A stretch of 64,000 nt of DNA from Thiodiazotropha sp040507005 (GCA_040507005.1 JBEVVS010000013.1:9777-73776), one strand, 5' to 3'; shown: positions 18,707 to 27,176, numbered from the stretch's first letter. Notes: generated by a model from the letters alone, not told the origin. Made by a program: numbers and translations.

Positions 18707-19019
18707 GTGCGATTGCTGATAAATAAAGATATAGCTATCTACTCAGTTATTATCGGCAATCTAAAAGCGATCTTTAATCGCTCGAGACCTGAACTTAGCG
18801 GGCAGTTCTGTAGACATATCAGTTAATTGGATGGGCTTGGATATGGAGCTCTCCCGCACCTGACCGCAGCACTGGCTCACTGCTTGTGCACTCTGGTAAA
18901 TCCCCTCTACGGCTTGGAGTATAACGCTGGTTAATTGTTTGTGTAGTTGGTACACTAAGCTAGTATCGACGCGCTACAGATCGGCTTGATCCACTCCCGG
19001 CTCCACACCACACAGAGAT
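18707..19019. other. intergenic region with sigma-28 promoter and weak palindromes
   Basis: Between the HDOD operon (minus) and the Nudix gene (plus). It holds the FliA promoter at 18750-18776. A hairpin AGCGAT-CTTTA-ATCGCT lies at 18766-18782, overlapping the promoter -35. A TAGT-N6-ACTA imperfect palindrome at 18944-18957 is a possible regulator site for the Nudix/nadA pair. A 64-codon GTG frame on the minus strand (18761-18955) has no ribosome site and is not called a gene. Confidence 0.55.
18750..18776 (-). promoter_or_regulatory. FliA (sigma-28) promoter of the HDOD/diguanylate cyclase operon
   Basis: Read on the minus strand: TAAA (18776-18773), a 15-base spacer, then GCCGATAA (18757-18750). 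This is an exact match to the enterobacterial sigma-28 consensus TAAA-N15-GCCGATAA. Transcription would start near 18742, about 36 bases before the HDOD start codon. Confidence 0.85.
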
Positions 19020-19700
19020 ATGCCACAAACCCGACAACACTGTTACACCTACCCTCACCCGGCAGTAACCACCGATGTGGTGCTTTTCACCATCCGCCAA
19101 GAGACCCTGTCGGTACTGCTGATCCAAAGGGGCAACCCCCCCTATCAAGGGATGTGGGCCTTACCGGGGGGATTTCTCGATATCAATGAGGATATTGAGG
19201 CGTGTGCCAAGCGGGAGCTATACGAAGAGACAGGGATCGAGGGCGTCTATCTGGAGCAACTCTATACCTTCGGTGATCCGCAACGGGACCCCCGGGAACG
19301 GGTAATCAGCGTCACCTATTTTGCCCTCAGCCAATCCGACAGCCTCTCACCCAAGGCTGCCAGCGATGCGGCGCTTGCAGCCTGGTTCTCAGTGAACGAG
19401 TTGCCGGAGCTGGCGTTTGATCATGCAGAGATTATCCAACTGGCTCGTACCCGGCTATTGTCGAAGTTGGGCTACTCCACCATCGCCTTTCAAATGCTGC
19501 CGAGATATTTCACCCTCAGTCAATTGCAATCTGTGTATGAGATACTGCTTGATGAAAACCTGGACAAACGCAACTTCCGCAAGGGGATACTTGCCCGTAA
19601 TATCATAAAAGAGACTGGTGAGTACGTCCGCGCAGGACATCATCGTCCCGCTAAAACCTACCAGGTCGTCAATCCGTCCCAGGTCGAAATCATAAGATAG
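19020..19700 (+). CDS. NrtR-type Nudix protein (NAD metabolism regulator or hydrolase)
   Basis: 226 residues with a Nudix domain followed by a winged-helix-like C-terminus. The Nudix box is intact (residues 51-73): G51, E57, R65-E66, E69-E70, G72, so the protein could still hydrolyse ADP-ribose-like substrates, unlike many NrtR repressors that lost activity. The C-terminal segment KRNFRKGILARNII...TGEY...HRPAKTYQV (about 185-220) fits the NrtR C-terminal domain. It lies 15 bases before nadA in the same direction, which strongly supports a role in NAD synthesis. It could be a repressor, an ADP-ribose sensor or a housekeeping hydrolase. Confidence 0.85.
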   Translation: MPQTRQHCYTYPHPAVTTDVVLFTIRQETLSVLLIQRGNPPYQGMWALPGGFLDINEDIEACAKRELYEETGIEGVYLEQLYTFGDPQRDPRERVISVTYFALSQSDSLSPKAASDAALAAWFSVNELPELAFDHAEIIQLARTRLLSKLGYSTIAFQMLPRYFTLSQLQSVYEILLDENLDKRNFRKGILARNIIKETGEYVRAGHHRPAKTYQVVNPSQVEIIR

Positions 19701-19715
19701 AGAAACCAGAATCCC

Positions 19716-20780
19716 ATGAAACTCGAATCACTCAAGCTTCCCAAGATCGTAGTCCCGGAACACCCGCAATGGCCCTCACTCAGTGAACAGGAAAAGCAGG
19801 CCATCAAGGCCAGGATCAGGCGTAAGCTGGAACAGCAAAATGCCGTGCTGGTGGCCCACTACTACACAGATGCGGATTTACAGGCCCTGGCGGAAGAGAG
19901 TGGCGGCTGTGTGGCTGATTCTCTGGAGATGGCCCGCTTCGGTGCCGCCCAGTCTGCGCAAACCCTGGTAGTCTGCGGGGTTCGATTCATGGGCGAAACA
20001 TCAAAAATCCTGAATCCCGAAAAGCGGGTCATCATGCCGGACCTCGGGGCCACCTGCTCCCTGGATGAAGGTTGCCCGGCCGATCAATTCACTGCCTTCT
20101 GCGACGCCAATCCCGACCATACCGTGGTGGTCTATGCCAATACCAGCGCCGAGGTGAAGGCCCGTTCTGACTGGGTGGTCACCTCAGGCATCGCGCTGCC
20201 TATCGTTCAACACCTGGCCGCTGAGGGCAAGAAGATACTCTGGGGACCGGACCGCCACCTGGGCAGTTATGTGCAGCGGCTAACGGGAGTGGAGATGCTG
20301 ATGTGGCCCGGTTCCTGTGTGGTGCATGAGGAGTTCAAGGCAGTGGCCTTGGAGCGGATCCGCCGCCTGCACCCGGAGGCAGCGGTATTGGTGCACCCGG
20401 AATCACCCGAAAATGTGATCCAGCAGGCCGATGTCATCGGCTCCACCACCGCATTGATCAAGGCTGTGGCTGAGATGGACAACAAGGAGTTTATTGTCGC
20501 CACCGACGGCGGCATATTCTATAAAATGCAGCAGATGGCGCCGGAGAAGGTGCTCATCGAGGCCCCCACCGCCGGTGAGGGAGCGACCTGCGTCAGCTGC
20601 GCCCACTGCCCCTGGATGGGCATGAACTCACTGCAGAACCTGGAGCAGGTCCTCGACTCCGGGGAGAATGAGATTCACATTGATGAGGCGGTCAGATCCC
20701 GTGCGGTGATTCCGATCCAGCGCATGCTCGACTTCGCAGCCCAGCAGGGTGTCGGGATGAAGGATAAAGGCAACGCCTGA
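19716..20780 (+). CDS. nadA: quinolinate synthase
   Basis: 354 residues; condenses iminoaspartate with dihydroxyacetone phosphate to make quinolinate, the NAD precursor. The three cluster-ligand Cys align with the known E. coli positions: C114 (ATCSLDEGC), C201 (SCVVHEEF) and C298 (CVSCAHCPW). FMGETSKILNP near 91-101 and NTSAEVKARSD near 132-142 are family hallmarks. It needs an oxygen-sensitive [4Fe-4S] cluster. Co-directional with the NrtR-like gene upstream (15 bases), so probably one transcript controlled by NAD status. Confidence 0.98.
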   Translation: MKLESLKLPKIVVPEHPQWPSLSEQEKQAIKARIRRKLEQQNAVLVAHYYTDADLQALAEESGGCVADSLEMARFGAAQSAQTLVVCGVRFMGETSKILNPEKRVIMPDLGATCSLDEGCPADQFTAFCDANPDHTVVVYANTSAEVKARSDWVVTSGIALPIVQHLAAEGKKILWGPDRHLGSYVQRLTGVEMLMWPGSCVVHEEFKAVALERIRRLHPEAAVLVHPESPENVIQQADVIGSTTALIKAVAEMDNKEFIVATDGGIFYKMQQMAPEKVLIEAPTAGEGATCVSCAHCPWMGMNSLQNLEQVLDSGENEIHIDEAVRSRAVIPIQRMLDFAAQQGVGMKDKGNA

Positions 20781-20820
20781 ATCGGTGCGCAAGCAACGGG
20801 AAGTGGCTGCTTATGCCCTC

Positions 20821-21387
20821 TTACCAGGGAGTGAAAGAGTTCATGAAGTCCATGGGACGGCCCATTTGATTGATGTCACGACTCATGAACCCGGTGTTTA
20901 CAGTCATGGCGCGCATCGCCTGATTCATATCTGCGACATTCACTGTCATCTGGTTGAGATTTTGCTTCATGCTGCCCACGTCGACAGCCAAGGCACCGAT
21001 ATTGCCGTCCATGGTGGCAATATGCTGCTCCATGCTGTCGATCTTCTCCACCAACATGGTGATCTGACCTGTCATAGTGTTGATGTTACGTGCCAACTGG
21101 CCCATGTTATCCGACATCGACTGCAGGTGCTCCTCCATACGCGGATCCACCTGTTGCGTCAGGGTGTGCATATCGTTTGTGACATTATAGATAAGGTAGA
21201 ATCCGGAGAGGCCGAGCACCCCGACAACTACCAGCATGGGGTAGATCATGCGCTCCCAACGGGACATGCTTTTGTCGAAGGATTTGAAGAAGTTGGTTAA
21301 AGTAATTTCGAGCTTGACCATCGCCTTCTGTTCTGGCGACAGATTCTTGTACTCTGGCGAGAAGGTGCGTGGATCTTTCTCAAACAT
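20821..21387 (-). CDS. single-pass membrane coiled-coil protein, paralogue of the one at 4523
   Basis: 188 residues with the same layout as the 4523-5044 product: MFEK start, a Lys/Glu-rich soluble part, SRWERMIYP, one membrane helix (about 52-72), GFYLIYNVTNDMHTL, then a Met/Asn/Asp-rich coiled coil and a final GRPMDFMNSFTPW. Seven of the last nine residues match its paralogue. The coiled coil shows a heptad of Met and Ile, suggesting homo- or heterodimers. It is convergent with nadA (40 bases), with its own promoter upstream in an AT-rich stretch (21400-21480). Function unknown. The two copies may form one complex. Confidence 0.8.
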   Translation of the reverse strand: MFEKDPRTFSPEYKNLSPEQKAMVKLEITLTNFFKSFDKSMSRWERMIYPMLVVVGVLGLSGFYLIYNVTNDMHTLTQQVDPRMEEHLQSMSDNMGQLARNINTMTGQITMLVEKIDSMEQHIATMDGNIGALAVDVGSMKQNLNQMTVNVADMNQAMRAMTVNTGFMSRDINQMGRPMDFMNSFTPW

Positions 21388-21582
21388 AAATAGACTACTT
21401 TTGTAGGCGATTATTGGGTTTTAATATTATTTTTTCCCATGATATATCTTTAATTATAGTCACCTCCATACCCAATTAGGGCAGAATCTTCAATACTGGA
21501 TCTCTAAACCAATCAGAATGTCTGTTGTCTTTTCAGTTAAACTTGGGCTGTTTCAATACCACCCTGCTCTCAAGCGAGAACT

Positions 21583-22455
21583 ATGTCTAATTTCATCCTC
21601 GAGCATGAGCTGCCGATTCGACTAACGGCCTTTTTCGCTGTTTTCGCCATCATGGCGCTGTGGGAGATCGCCACCCCATGCCGCGAGCTGCGCTACCCCC
21701 GTGCAAAGCGCTGGCTGGGGAATATCGGGATTGTGATCTTAAACTCCCTGGTGTTGCGTTTACTCTTTCCGGCAGCGGCTGTGGGGATGGCGGCATTCAC
21801 CACCCAGGCCGGATGGGGGCTGTTGAACGCCATCGAAATACCCTTCTGGTTAAGTGTCTTTATCGCGGTTCTGGTCATGGATATGGTGATCTACCTGCAA
21901 CATGTGATGGTGCACGCGGTCCCCATGCTCTGGCGCCTGCACCGGGTGCACCATGCCGATCCGGATTACGACCTTACCACCGGCGCCCGTTTTCACCCCA
22001 TCGAGATCATCCTTTCGATGTTGATCAAGATTGCGACCATCGCCGCACTGGGCCCACCGGTGGTGGCGGTGGTAATATTCGAGGTATTGTTGAACGGCAT
22101 GGCCATGTTCAATCATGCCAATATCAAGCTACCCGCAAATCTTGACCGGATATTACGCTGGATCATCGTCACCCCGGATATGCATCGTGTACACCACTCC
22201 GTGGAGCCGAACGAGACGAACAGCAACTTTGGATTCAATCTTTCCCTTTGGGACCGGATGATGGGCACCTATTGCCAACAGCCCCGGCTCGGGCAGCAAG
22301 GGATGGATATCGGCATCAGCTCCCTCAGAGATCCCAGAATAACGACCAGGCTCACGGGAATGCTGTTGATTCCTTTTCTTCAGGACAAAGATGTCTACAG
22401 TATTAATAAACGCTCTTGGAAGAGTGACAGGAACCCGGGAGATACCCAGCCATGA
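21583..22455 (+). CDS. sterol desaturase/fatty acid hydroxylase family membrane enzyme
   Basis: 290 residues with several membrane helices and the di-iron histidine set of the family: H107-x3-H111, H120-x2-H123-H124, H138, H178, H201-x2-H204-H205. Such enzymes hydroxylate or desaturate lipids using O2. The substrate is not known; in bacteria it may be a fatty acid, a carotenoid or a hopanoid-like lipid. The stop codon overlaps the start of the next gene (ATGA at 22452-22455), so the two are translationally coupled. Confidence 0.9.
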   Translation: MSNFILEHELPIRLTAFFAVFAIMALWEIATPCRELRYPRAKRWLGNIGIVILNSLVLRLLFPAAAVGMAAFTTQAGWGLLNAIEIPFWLSVFIAVLVMDMVIYLQHVMVHAVPMLWRLHRVHHADPDYDLTTGARFHPIEIILSMLIKIATIAALGPPVVAVVIFEVLLNGMAMFNHANIKLPANLDRILRWIIVTPDMHRVHHSVEPNETNSNFGFNLSLWDRMMGTYCQQPRLGQQGMDIGISSLRDPRITTRLTGMLLIPFLQDKDVYSINKRSWKSDRNPGDTQP

Positions 22456-23237
22456 ATGCTGAAACCTTCGATGTCTATTTTTCCGGCGCAATTCTCAAGG
22501 ATCATGATCCGGCGGAAGTTAAGCGCAAAATCGGTGCTGTTTTCAAACTGCAGGGCGACAAACTCGATCGCCTCTTCAGCGGCAAACCGATTCCGATCAA
22601 AAAGGGCATCGATATGGATCGGGCGATTAAATTTCGCGTCACCTTTCGCGACGCCGGTGGATTGGTGGATATCGTGCCTACCGGTGCCCCGCCCCCTACG
22701 CCAAAACCGGCCCAACAACCCCGCCCAAGGCTAGAACCTAAGGCTGCCGCCACCGATACCCGCTCAGATAGCGGCGAGTTGACCTTCGCGGAAGGGCCCA
22801 TGGAGTCGTCCACTGAGGATTCAGACATTCCTCCGATTGCGGTACCGGACTATGAGTTATCATCAGCACAAGGTTTCGATTTGAGCGATTGTACGCCTGA
22901 AGTGGAGGCTGCGGAGATCCCCGATATCAGTTCGATGGATATGGACAAGCCGGGTATCACCATTGATGAGTCCCCGGAGCCACAACCCCTTGAAATCGAT
23001 ACATCCGCCCTTGAGTTGGATGAGCCAGGGGTGACTCTGATTGAAGAGACTCCCCCTAAAGCACCTGAGATCGACACCGCAGACTTGAGTATGTCACCGG
23101 CCAACCAAGGCAGCCTGGAAGATTGCCAAACCCCGGTTGAACCCGCACCTATCCCAAACATCGACCACTTGAATGTGGTTGAACCCAAACAGGAAGCGAG
23201 CCAGGGTAAGGCAAAATTCAAACTCGCGGACGAATAA
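22452..23237 (+). CDS. unknown protein with N-terminal small domain and acidic Pro-rich tail
   Basis: 261 residues. The first 75 residues form a small folded region: FDVYFSGAILKDHDPAEVK, then FKLQGDKLDRLFSGKPIPIKKG, a Lys-rich patch and FRVTFRDAGG. This domain recurs in other gammaproteobacterial unknown proteins as I recall it, but I cannot name it. The rest is Pro/Glu/Asp-rich and probably disordered, with a loose repeat of an EPQPLEIDTSALELDEPGV-like block (near 180). No signal peptide, so cytoplasmic. It overlaps the stop of the sterol-desaturase-like gene. Confidence 0.75.
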   Translation: MNAETFDVYFSGAILKDHDPAEVKRKIGAVFKLQGDKLDRLFSGKPIPIKKGIDMDRAIKFRVTFRDAGGLVDIVPTGAPPPTPKPAQQPRPRLEPKAAATDTRSDSGELTFAEGPMESSTEDSDIPPIAVPDYELSSAQGFDLSDCTPEVEAAEIPDISSMDMDKPGITIDESPEPQPLEIDTSALELDEPGVTLIEETPPKAPEIDTADLSMSPANQGSLEDCQTPVEPAPIPNIDHLNVVEPKQEASQGKAKFKLADE

Positions 23238-23279
23238 TCGAGACAGACTAAAGCACCTCATCGAAGGGCTGATCAGGGA

Positions 23280-24194
23280 CTAGAAACCAAGATAGTTTTC
23301 AAGGGAGGATTGGGTCGCTTCTGAAAAACCCGCATCACCGCTACCCAGGGGACGTCCCGTCTCGAGAATCCCCTCCATGGCACCGAAGGTGCGTTCTGCA
23401 TAGAAACGCAGTAACAGACGCTCATCGTCATCACTTAACCAGAATTCAGCCTTGTCGATTCTTTTGACACTCTCCGGGTCAAGCTCCCATAGCCTGATTT
23501 TAAACGCAGGACGGTTCCAGCCAGCCCGCACCAACCGTTCCTGATTCACCTTCACCCGATAGGAATTAATCTCCTTGCCATTGAAGGTGGCGAAATCGAT
23601 CTGTTCACCGGACTTCAGCGGCATGCGACGCAGTCGGTGCAGAAAACTGATGTAGTCCAGGGTTTCAGTATCGCCAAAGGCGATACGATGGGTCTGCAAC
23701 AGCTTCTTCCATTGCTCATCGGGAAGCTCAGTGAGCCGCTGCAGACTTTGCGGAGGCTTGCCTGTCGCGTCACTCTCCCCCTCCCCGGACTGATAATGGT
23801 AGGCCTCTCCTTGGCTGTGATCGAACCATAGCAGCGCCTCTTTATGCTCCCTTGTGGTTATGGATTTGAATGCCACGAGGGGATTCAGTTTGCGCGCATC
23901 CAGCCAACTGCGATAGTGCAGTCTTACAGGATAGAGCATCTCCGCCTTGCGGTAGGGCTCTGTGGTGAGCTGCAGGTTTGTGACAAAGGCAGGGTTGTCG
24001 TCCACCAGGCCCATCGACTGTTCCACCGCCATGGTCATTTTTGCGATATCCAGTTTGACGAAACCCGTAACCACACCCCTGAATGTGAGGGTGTATTCAA
24101 GATGCTCCCCCAGCACTGGCGCCTTCGCTGCCACTGAAGAGCCAGCGAGCATCAACCCCATGAGCAGGACTAGGGCTTCAATTCGCACAATCAT
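23280..24194 (-). CDS. DUF3108 periplasmic protein
   Basis: 304 residues with a signal peptide (1-22, ending SVAA). The mature part begins HLEYTLTFRGVVTGFVKLDI, a DUF3108 hallmark (a lipocalin-like beta-barrel repeat), then YRKAEMLYPVRLHYRSWLD (near 80), GEQIDFATFNGKEINSYRV (near 200) and WLSDDDERLLLRFYAE near the end. DUF3108 proteins are widespread envelope proteins without a proven role. Start at ATG 24194 behind AGGGAG. No operon partner; the opposite-strand small gene at 24329 shares the upstream region. Confidence 0.88.
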   Translation of the reverse strand: MIVRIEALVLLMGLMLAGSSVAAKAPVLGEHLEYTLTFRGVVTGFVKLDIAKMTMAVEQSMGLVDDNPAFVTNLQLTTEPYRKAEMLYPVRLHYRSWLDARKLNPLVAFKSITTREHKEALLWFDHSQGEAYHYQSGEGESDATGKPPQSLQRLTELPDEQWKKLLQTHRIAFGDTETLDYISFLHRLRRMPLKSGEQIDFATFNGKEINSYRVKVNQERLVRAGWNRPAFKIRLWELDPESVKRIDKAEFWLSDDDERLLLRFYAERTFGAMEGILETGRPLGSGDAGFSEATQSSLENYLGF

Positions 24195-24245
24195 CTGAAA
24201 TTCTCCCTAGAGATAAGCCTTTGGCTAAACTCTGCATTAGTTTAT

Positions 24246-24261
24246 TGGCACGTTTCTAGCA
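24246..24261 (+). promoter_or_regulatory. sigma-54 (RpoN) promoter before a small unknown gene
   Basis: TGGCACG-TTTC-TAGCA matches the RpoN consensus TGGCACG-N4-TTGCA at all but one position, with the required GG-N10-GC spacing. Transcription would begin near 24273, about 56 bases before the start codon of the 118-residue gene. Confidence 0.75.
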
Positions 24262-24328
24262 TTATCCCTTACAAACACTGAATTACAGCTGAATGCGTCA
24301 AATTTTTGTCTCTAGAGGAGTCAGTATT

Positions 24329-24685
24329 ATGATCAGCCCCGTCAACAGTGACAAACCCATCAATACATCGACAGATCAGTCGGGGCGGTCCCATACCAGC
24401 CAAAAAACGACAGAGACATCGACACAGGCAGCCTCCCAACAAACTCAGGCCCCACAAGCAAGCAGCTCTACGGTTGAAGTGGATCAGGCACGTCGACTCT
24501 ATGATTTAGAGAACAATCGTGTTCAGGCCACGCAATCCAGCCTGGCGACAGCTGAAGAGGCCCGCTCACTACTCGAAAACATTGTCCAGCAAATGGCAGC
24601 GACCCCACAAACGGCAGCCAGTGCTCAGGCCGGGAAAGCCGCAGCAGATCCCATGGCGGGAATCCTGCAGAGCGCCCCTACCTAG
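24329..24685 (+). CDS. small Gln/Ala/Thr-rich protein of unknown function, likely RpoN-controlled
   Basis: 118 residues; I start at ATG 24329 because AGAGGAG lies nine bases upstream, in preference to an ATG 36 bases earlier. The first half is Ser/Thr/Gln-rich and probably disordered. The second half has an amphipathic helix (RRLYDLENNRVQATQSSLATAEEARSL, near 53-80) that looks flagellin-terminal-like, followed by an Ala-rich end. No signal peptide. Given the sigma-54 promoter and the flagellar genes elsewhere in the window, a flagellar or surface role is plausible but unproven. Confidence 0.65.
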   Translation: MISPVNSDKPINTSTDQSGRSHTSQKTTETSTQAASQQTQAPQASSSTVEVDQARRLYDLENNRVQATQSSLATAEEARSLLENIVQQMAATPQTAASAQAGKAAADPMAGILQSAPT

Positions 24686-24726
24686 GGTCGGGCGCCAGCT
24701 GTTGCCAAACCCTTTTCAACGCTACT

Positions 24727-25455
24727 CTATAGATCGCGGGTTTCTGACGGAGGTTCCAACAAATTGTCGGCAACCGCCTGCTTGAGACGGGAGATCTCCT
24801 GGTCCGGTCCAATCACGACCAATATATCCCCTGCATCTAAACGGTGGGATACGCCACTGTTGGCGAAGATCAGCTGATTCCCCAATTCCAGGTCAACCAC
24901 ACCGGTGATGATCAGATTGAACTGCTTTTCCAGTTGCAGATCATTCAAGATGACACCGGACAAGCTTGAATCTTCGGGTATCTCAATCTCGGCGATATCG
25001 ATATGTTTTCCAAATAGGGAGCTTTCCAGCATCTCCACCAGATAGGGTCTGGCAATCCGCTCATGCACCCGGTGTCCGCTGATCTCATAGGGATCGATCA
25101 CTTTAGTTGCACCTGCGGCCTTCAAGCGCTCCCCGGACGCTGCTGACTCGCACACGCAGACGATCTTGAGATGGGGATCGAGGGCCCTGGCCGACAGGGT
25201 CAAAAAGAGATTGTTCGGTTCTTGGGAGAAGAGACAAAAAATCGTCTTCACCCACCTGCCAATGCCGATTTCACGCAGCTTCTCGTCATTCTTAAAATCG
25301 ACCACCGCTGCCTGCGCCCCTTTTGCCAGCAGCGCGCCTACTTCATCCATATCGTTGCTGTAGAGATAGGCCTGTATGCCGCGTTCCGCCAATTGCATGG
25401 CGACCTCATGCCCCAGTGCACCGCAACCGAATATCAAGGTATCGAGCCGGCTCAT
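24727..25455 (-). CDS. stand-alone RCK/TrkA-N regulatory protein
   Basis: 242 residues. A Rossmann-type TrkA-N domain opens with IFGCGALGHEVAMQLAERG (GxGxxG), and a TrkA-C-like domain spans about 155-235 (SLSGVILNDLQLEKQF). It would bind NAD(H) or nucleotides and form the gating ring of a potassium channel or carrier. The start (ATG 25455) overlaps the channel gene stop as ATGA, so translation is coupled and the subunits are made together. This is the second regulatory domain for the same channel. Confidence 0.85.
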   Translation of the reverse strand: MSRLDTLIFGCGALGHEVAMQLAERGIQAYLYSNDMDEVGALLAKGAQAAVVDFKNDEKLREIGIGRWVKTIFCLFSQEPNNLFLTLSARALDPHLKIVCVCESAASGERLKAAGATKVIDPYEISGHRVHERIARPYLVEMLESSLFGKHIDIAEIEIPEDSSLSGVILNDLQLEKQFNLIITGVVDLELGNQLIFANSGVSHRLDAGDILVVIGPDQEISRLKQAVADNLLEPPSETRDL

Positions 25456-27047
25456 CAGAGGGTTCCCCTTTCGAGACAATCACGGAAATGAACCACACTG
25501 TATTCATGTCCCAGCAGCACCAACAGGTCATCCGGGTGGAGAGTGAAATTATGTTTCGGATTAAAGAAGAAAAAACGACCTTGCAGATCATAGTAGGCAT
25601 GCTCTTCGGCGGTTCCCGCATACTCTTCGCGGATCACACCAAAGGGTGTAAGCTTGCGCTGCTTGAAATCGATACTATCAATGCGCCGTCCGACCAAGAC
25701 ACTCTCTTCCTTGATACGCACCGCCTCGATACCCTCTTGGGATTGCCCGGTCAAGAGTCCATAGATGGCTTCGAAAGCGACCGGTTGCCCTGCATATTGT
25801 GCAGCCATCAGACCGAACACTTCATTGGGAGCGACACAATAGTCGGCGCCGGCGCGATCGAGCTTGGAAACGTTCTCCCGATGATTGGCCCGGGAGATAA
25901 TCTCGATATGCGGATTCAACTGCTTCGCGGAGAGGGTGATATAGACGTTGATCACGTCATCCCCTGTGAGACACAACAGTCGCCGGATACGCTTTTCAAT
26001 TCCCAGACTCGTTAACAGCTCGGTATCCTCACCATCACCGACCACTGCCAGGTGGCCGCGCTGCTTGGCAATACGCACATTCTCTTCCACCGGATCTATC
26101 ACGATAAATTGACGTTTATCCGCGGCCATACGTTCTGCGACCACCTGTCCTACCCGGCCAAAACCGCATACCAGGGTGTCGATGCGTTTACGCTCCACCT
26201 CGGAATAGATCCGATGGGCGCGGATCTCATCGATCTTCTCACCGAAGGCGGAAACGATGATCGAGGTAAAAAATGAGATCACACCCAACCCGGCAATGAT
26301 AAGCACCAGGGTGATGACCCGTCCCTCTGTGGTATTCGGTGTTATGTCCCCATAACCCACCGTGGACATGGTTACCAAAGCCCAATATACACTGTCGAAA
26401 AAGCCGGTTATCTCGGCATCCTGCTGATCCGCCTCGAAGAAGAATATGGCGGTCGCGGCGGTAAAGGTGATGAATGCCATGAAGATGAACAGGGTCACCA
26501 ATTCTATGCGCTTTTCGGATAGCACCTTCACGAATTCACTGATACTACGGGTGTAGCGAAACAGCTTGAAGAGACGAAACAGCAGAAAGATACGCAGGAA
26601 GCGCAATGGCCGGTAGCTTGGAATAATCGCCAAAAGATCGATAATCGCCAGGGGCTGGACAACATATCTCAGTTTCCCCAGCACTGCCTGCCAGAGTGCG
26701 GGCCAGAGGCGGAAGGGCTCATTGATAAACTCGGCCCGCTCATAACGCTCGAGTATCACCTTGTGGCTGTCATTGAAGATCCAGAAGCGCATCAGATACT
26801 CAATGATGAATATGCCCACGGCGATCATCTCGAACAGATCGCCAAACAGCCCCAGGTCGTTTTTCACTTCATAGATCAGCATCCACACCGTAGTCAGGAC
26901 GAGCAGGATCATGAAGATATCGAAATAGGGACGAATCGGCGCGCGTGGATTTTCCAGCAGATTATAGACAGCCCCTTTCAAACCCGTGTATCGGTCTGAA
27001 CCCTGCATGGTATAACACTGTTTGATAACTCGATGGGAAAATGACAT
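25455..27047 (-). CDS. voltage-sensor potassium channel with RCK domain
   Basis: 530 residues. An N-terminal Kv-type voltage-sensor domain (helices about 42-160, with a charged S4 RPLRFLRIFLLFRLFKLFR near 136-155), then S5-pore-S6 with the K+ filter TVGYGD at 219-224, followed by a TrkA-N/RCK domain (VCGFGRVGQVVAERM near 293) and a C-terminal TrkA-C region. It should conduct K+ under voltage and ligand control. Two starts are possible: 27047 (used) and 27008 (MQGSDRY); neither has a strong ribosome site. Confidence 0.92.
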   Translation of the reverse strand: MSFSHRVIKQCYTMQGSDRYTGLKGAVYNLLENPRAPIRPYFDIFMILLVLTTVWMLIYEVKNDLGLFGDLFEMIAVGIFIIEYLMRFWIFNDSHKVILERYERAEFINEPFRLWPALWQAVLGKLRYVVQPLAIIDLLAIIPSYRPLRFLRIFLLFRLFKLFRYTRSISEFVKVLSEKRIELVTLFIFMAFITFTAATAIFFFEADQQDAEITGFFDSVYWALVTMSTVGYGDITPNTTEGRVITLVLIIAGLGVISFFTSIIVSAFGEKIDEIRAHRIYSEVERKRIDTLVCGFGRVGQVVAERMAADKRQFIVIDPVEENVRIAKQRGHLAVVGDGEDTELLTSLGIEKRIRRLLCLTGDDVINVYITLSAKQLNPHIEIISRANHRENVSKLDRAGADYCVAPNEVFGLMAAQYAGQPVAFEAIYGLLTGQSQEGIEAVRIKEESVLVGRRIDSIDFKQRKLTPFGVIREEYAGTAEEHAYYDLQGRFFFFNPKHNFTLHPDDLLVLLGHEYSVVHFRDCLERGTL

Positions 27048-27176
27048 ATAACAGAGGCTACTCAGCGCTTTCCATTTTCATTTACAGCCCCAGCCCCCCA
27101 AATAGACGGCGGGCGCAAGGCTATGCTTGTGGATTTATATCGGCAGATACGCCAAAACCTGGAGTGCATGCCGGCC

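Noticed and set aside
18761..18955. 64-codon minus-strand frame before the HDOD gene
   Set aside because: GTG start without ribosome site, and it overlaps the FliA promoter -35 region.
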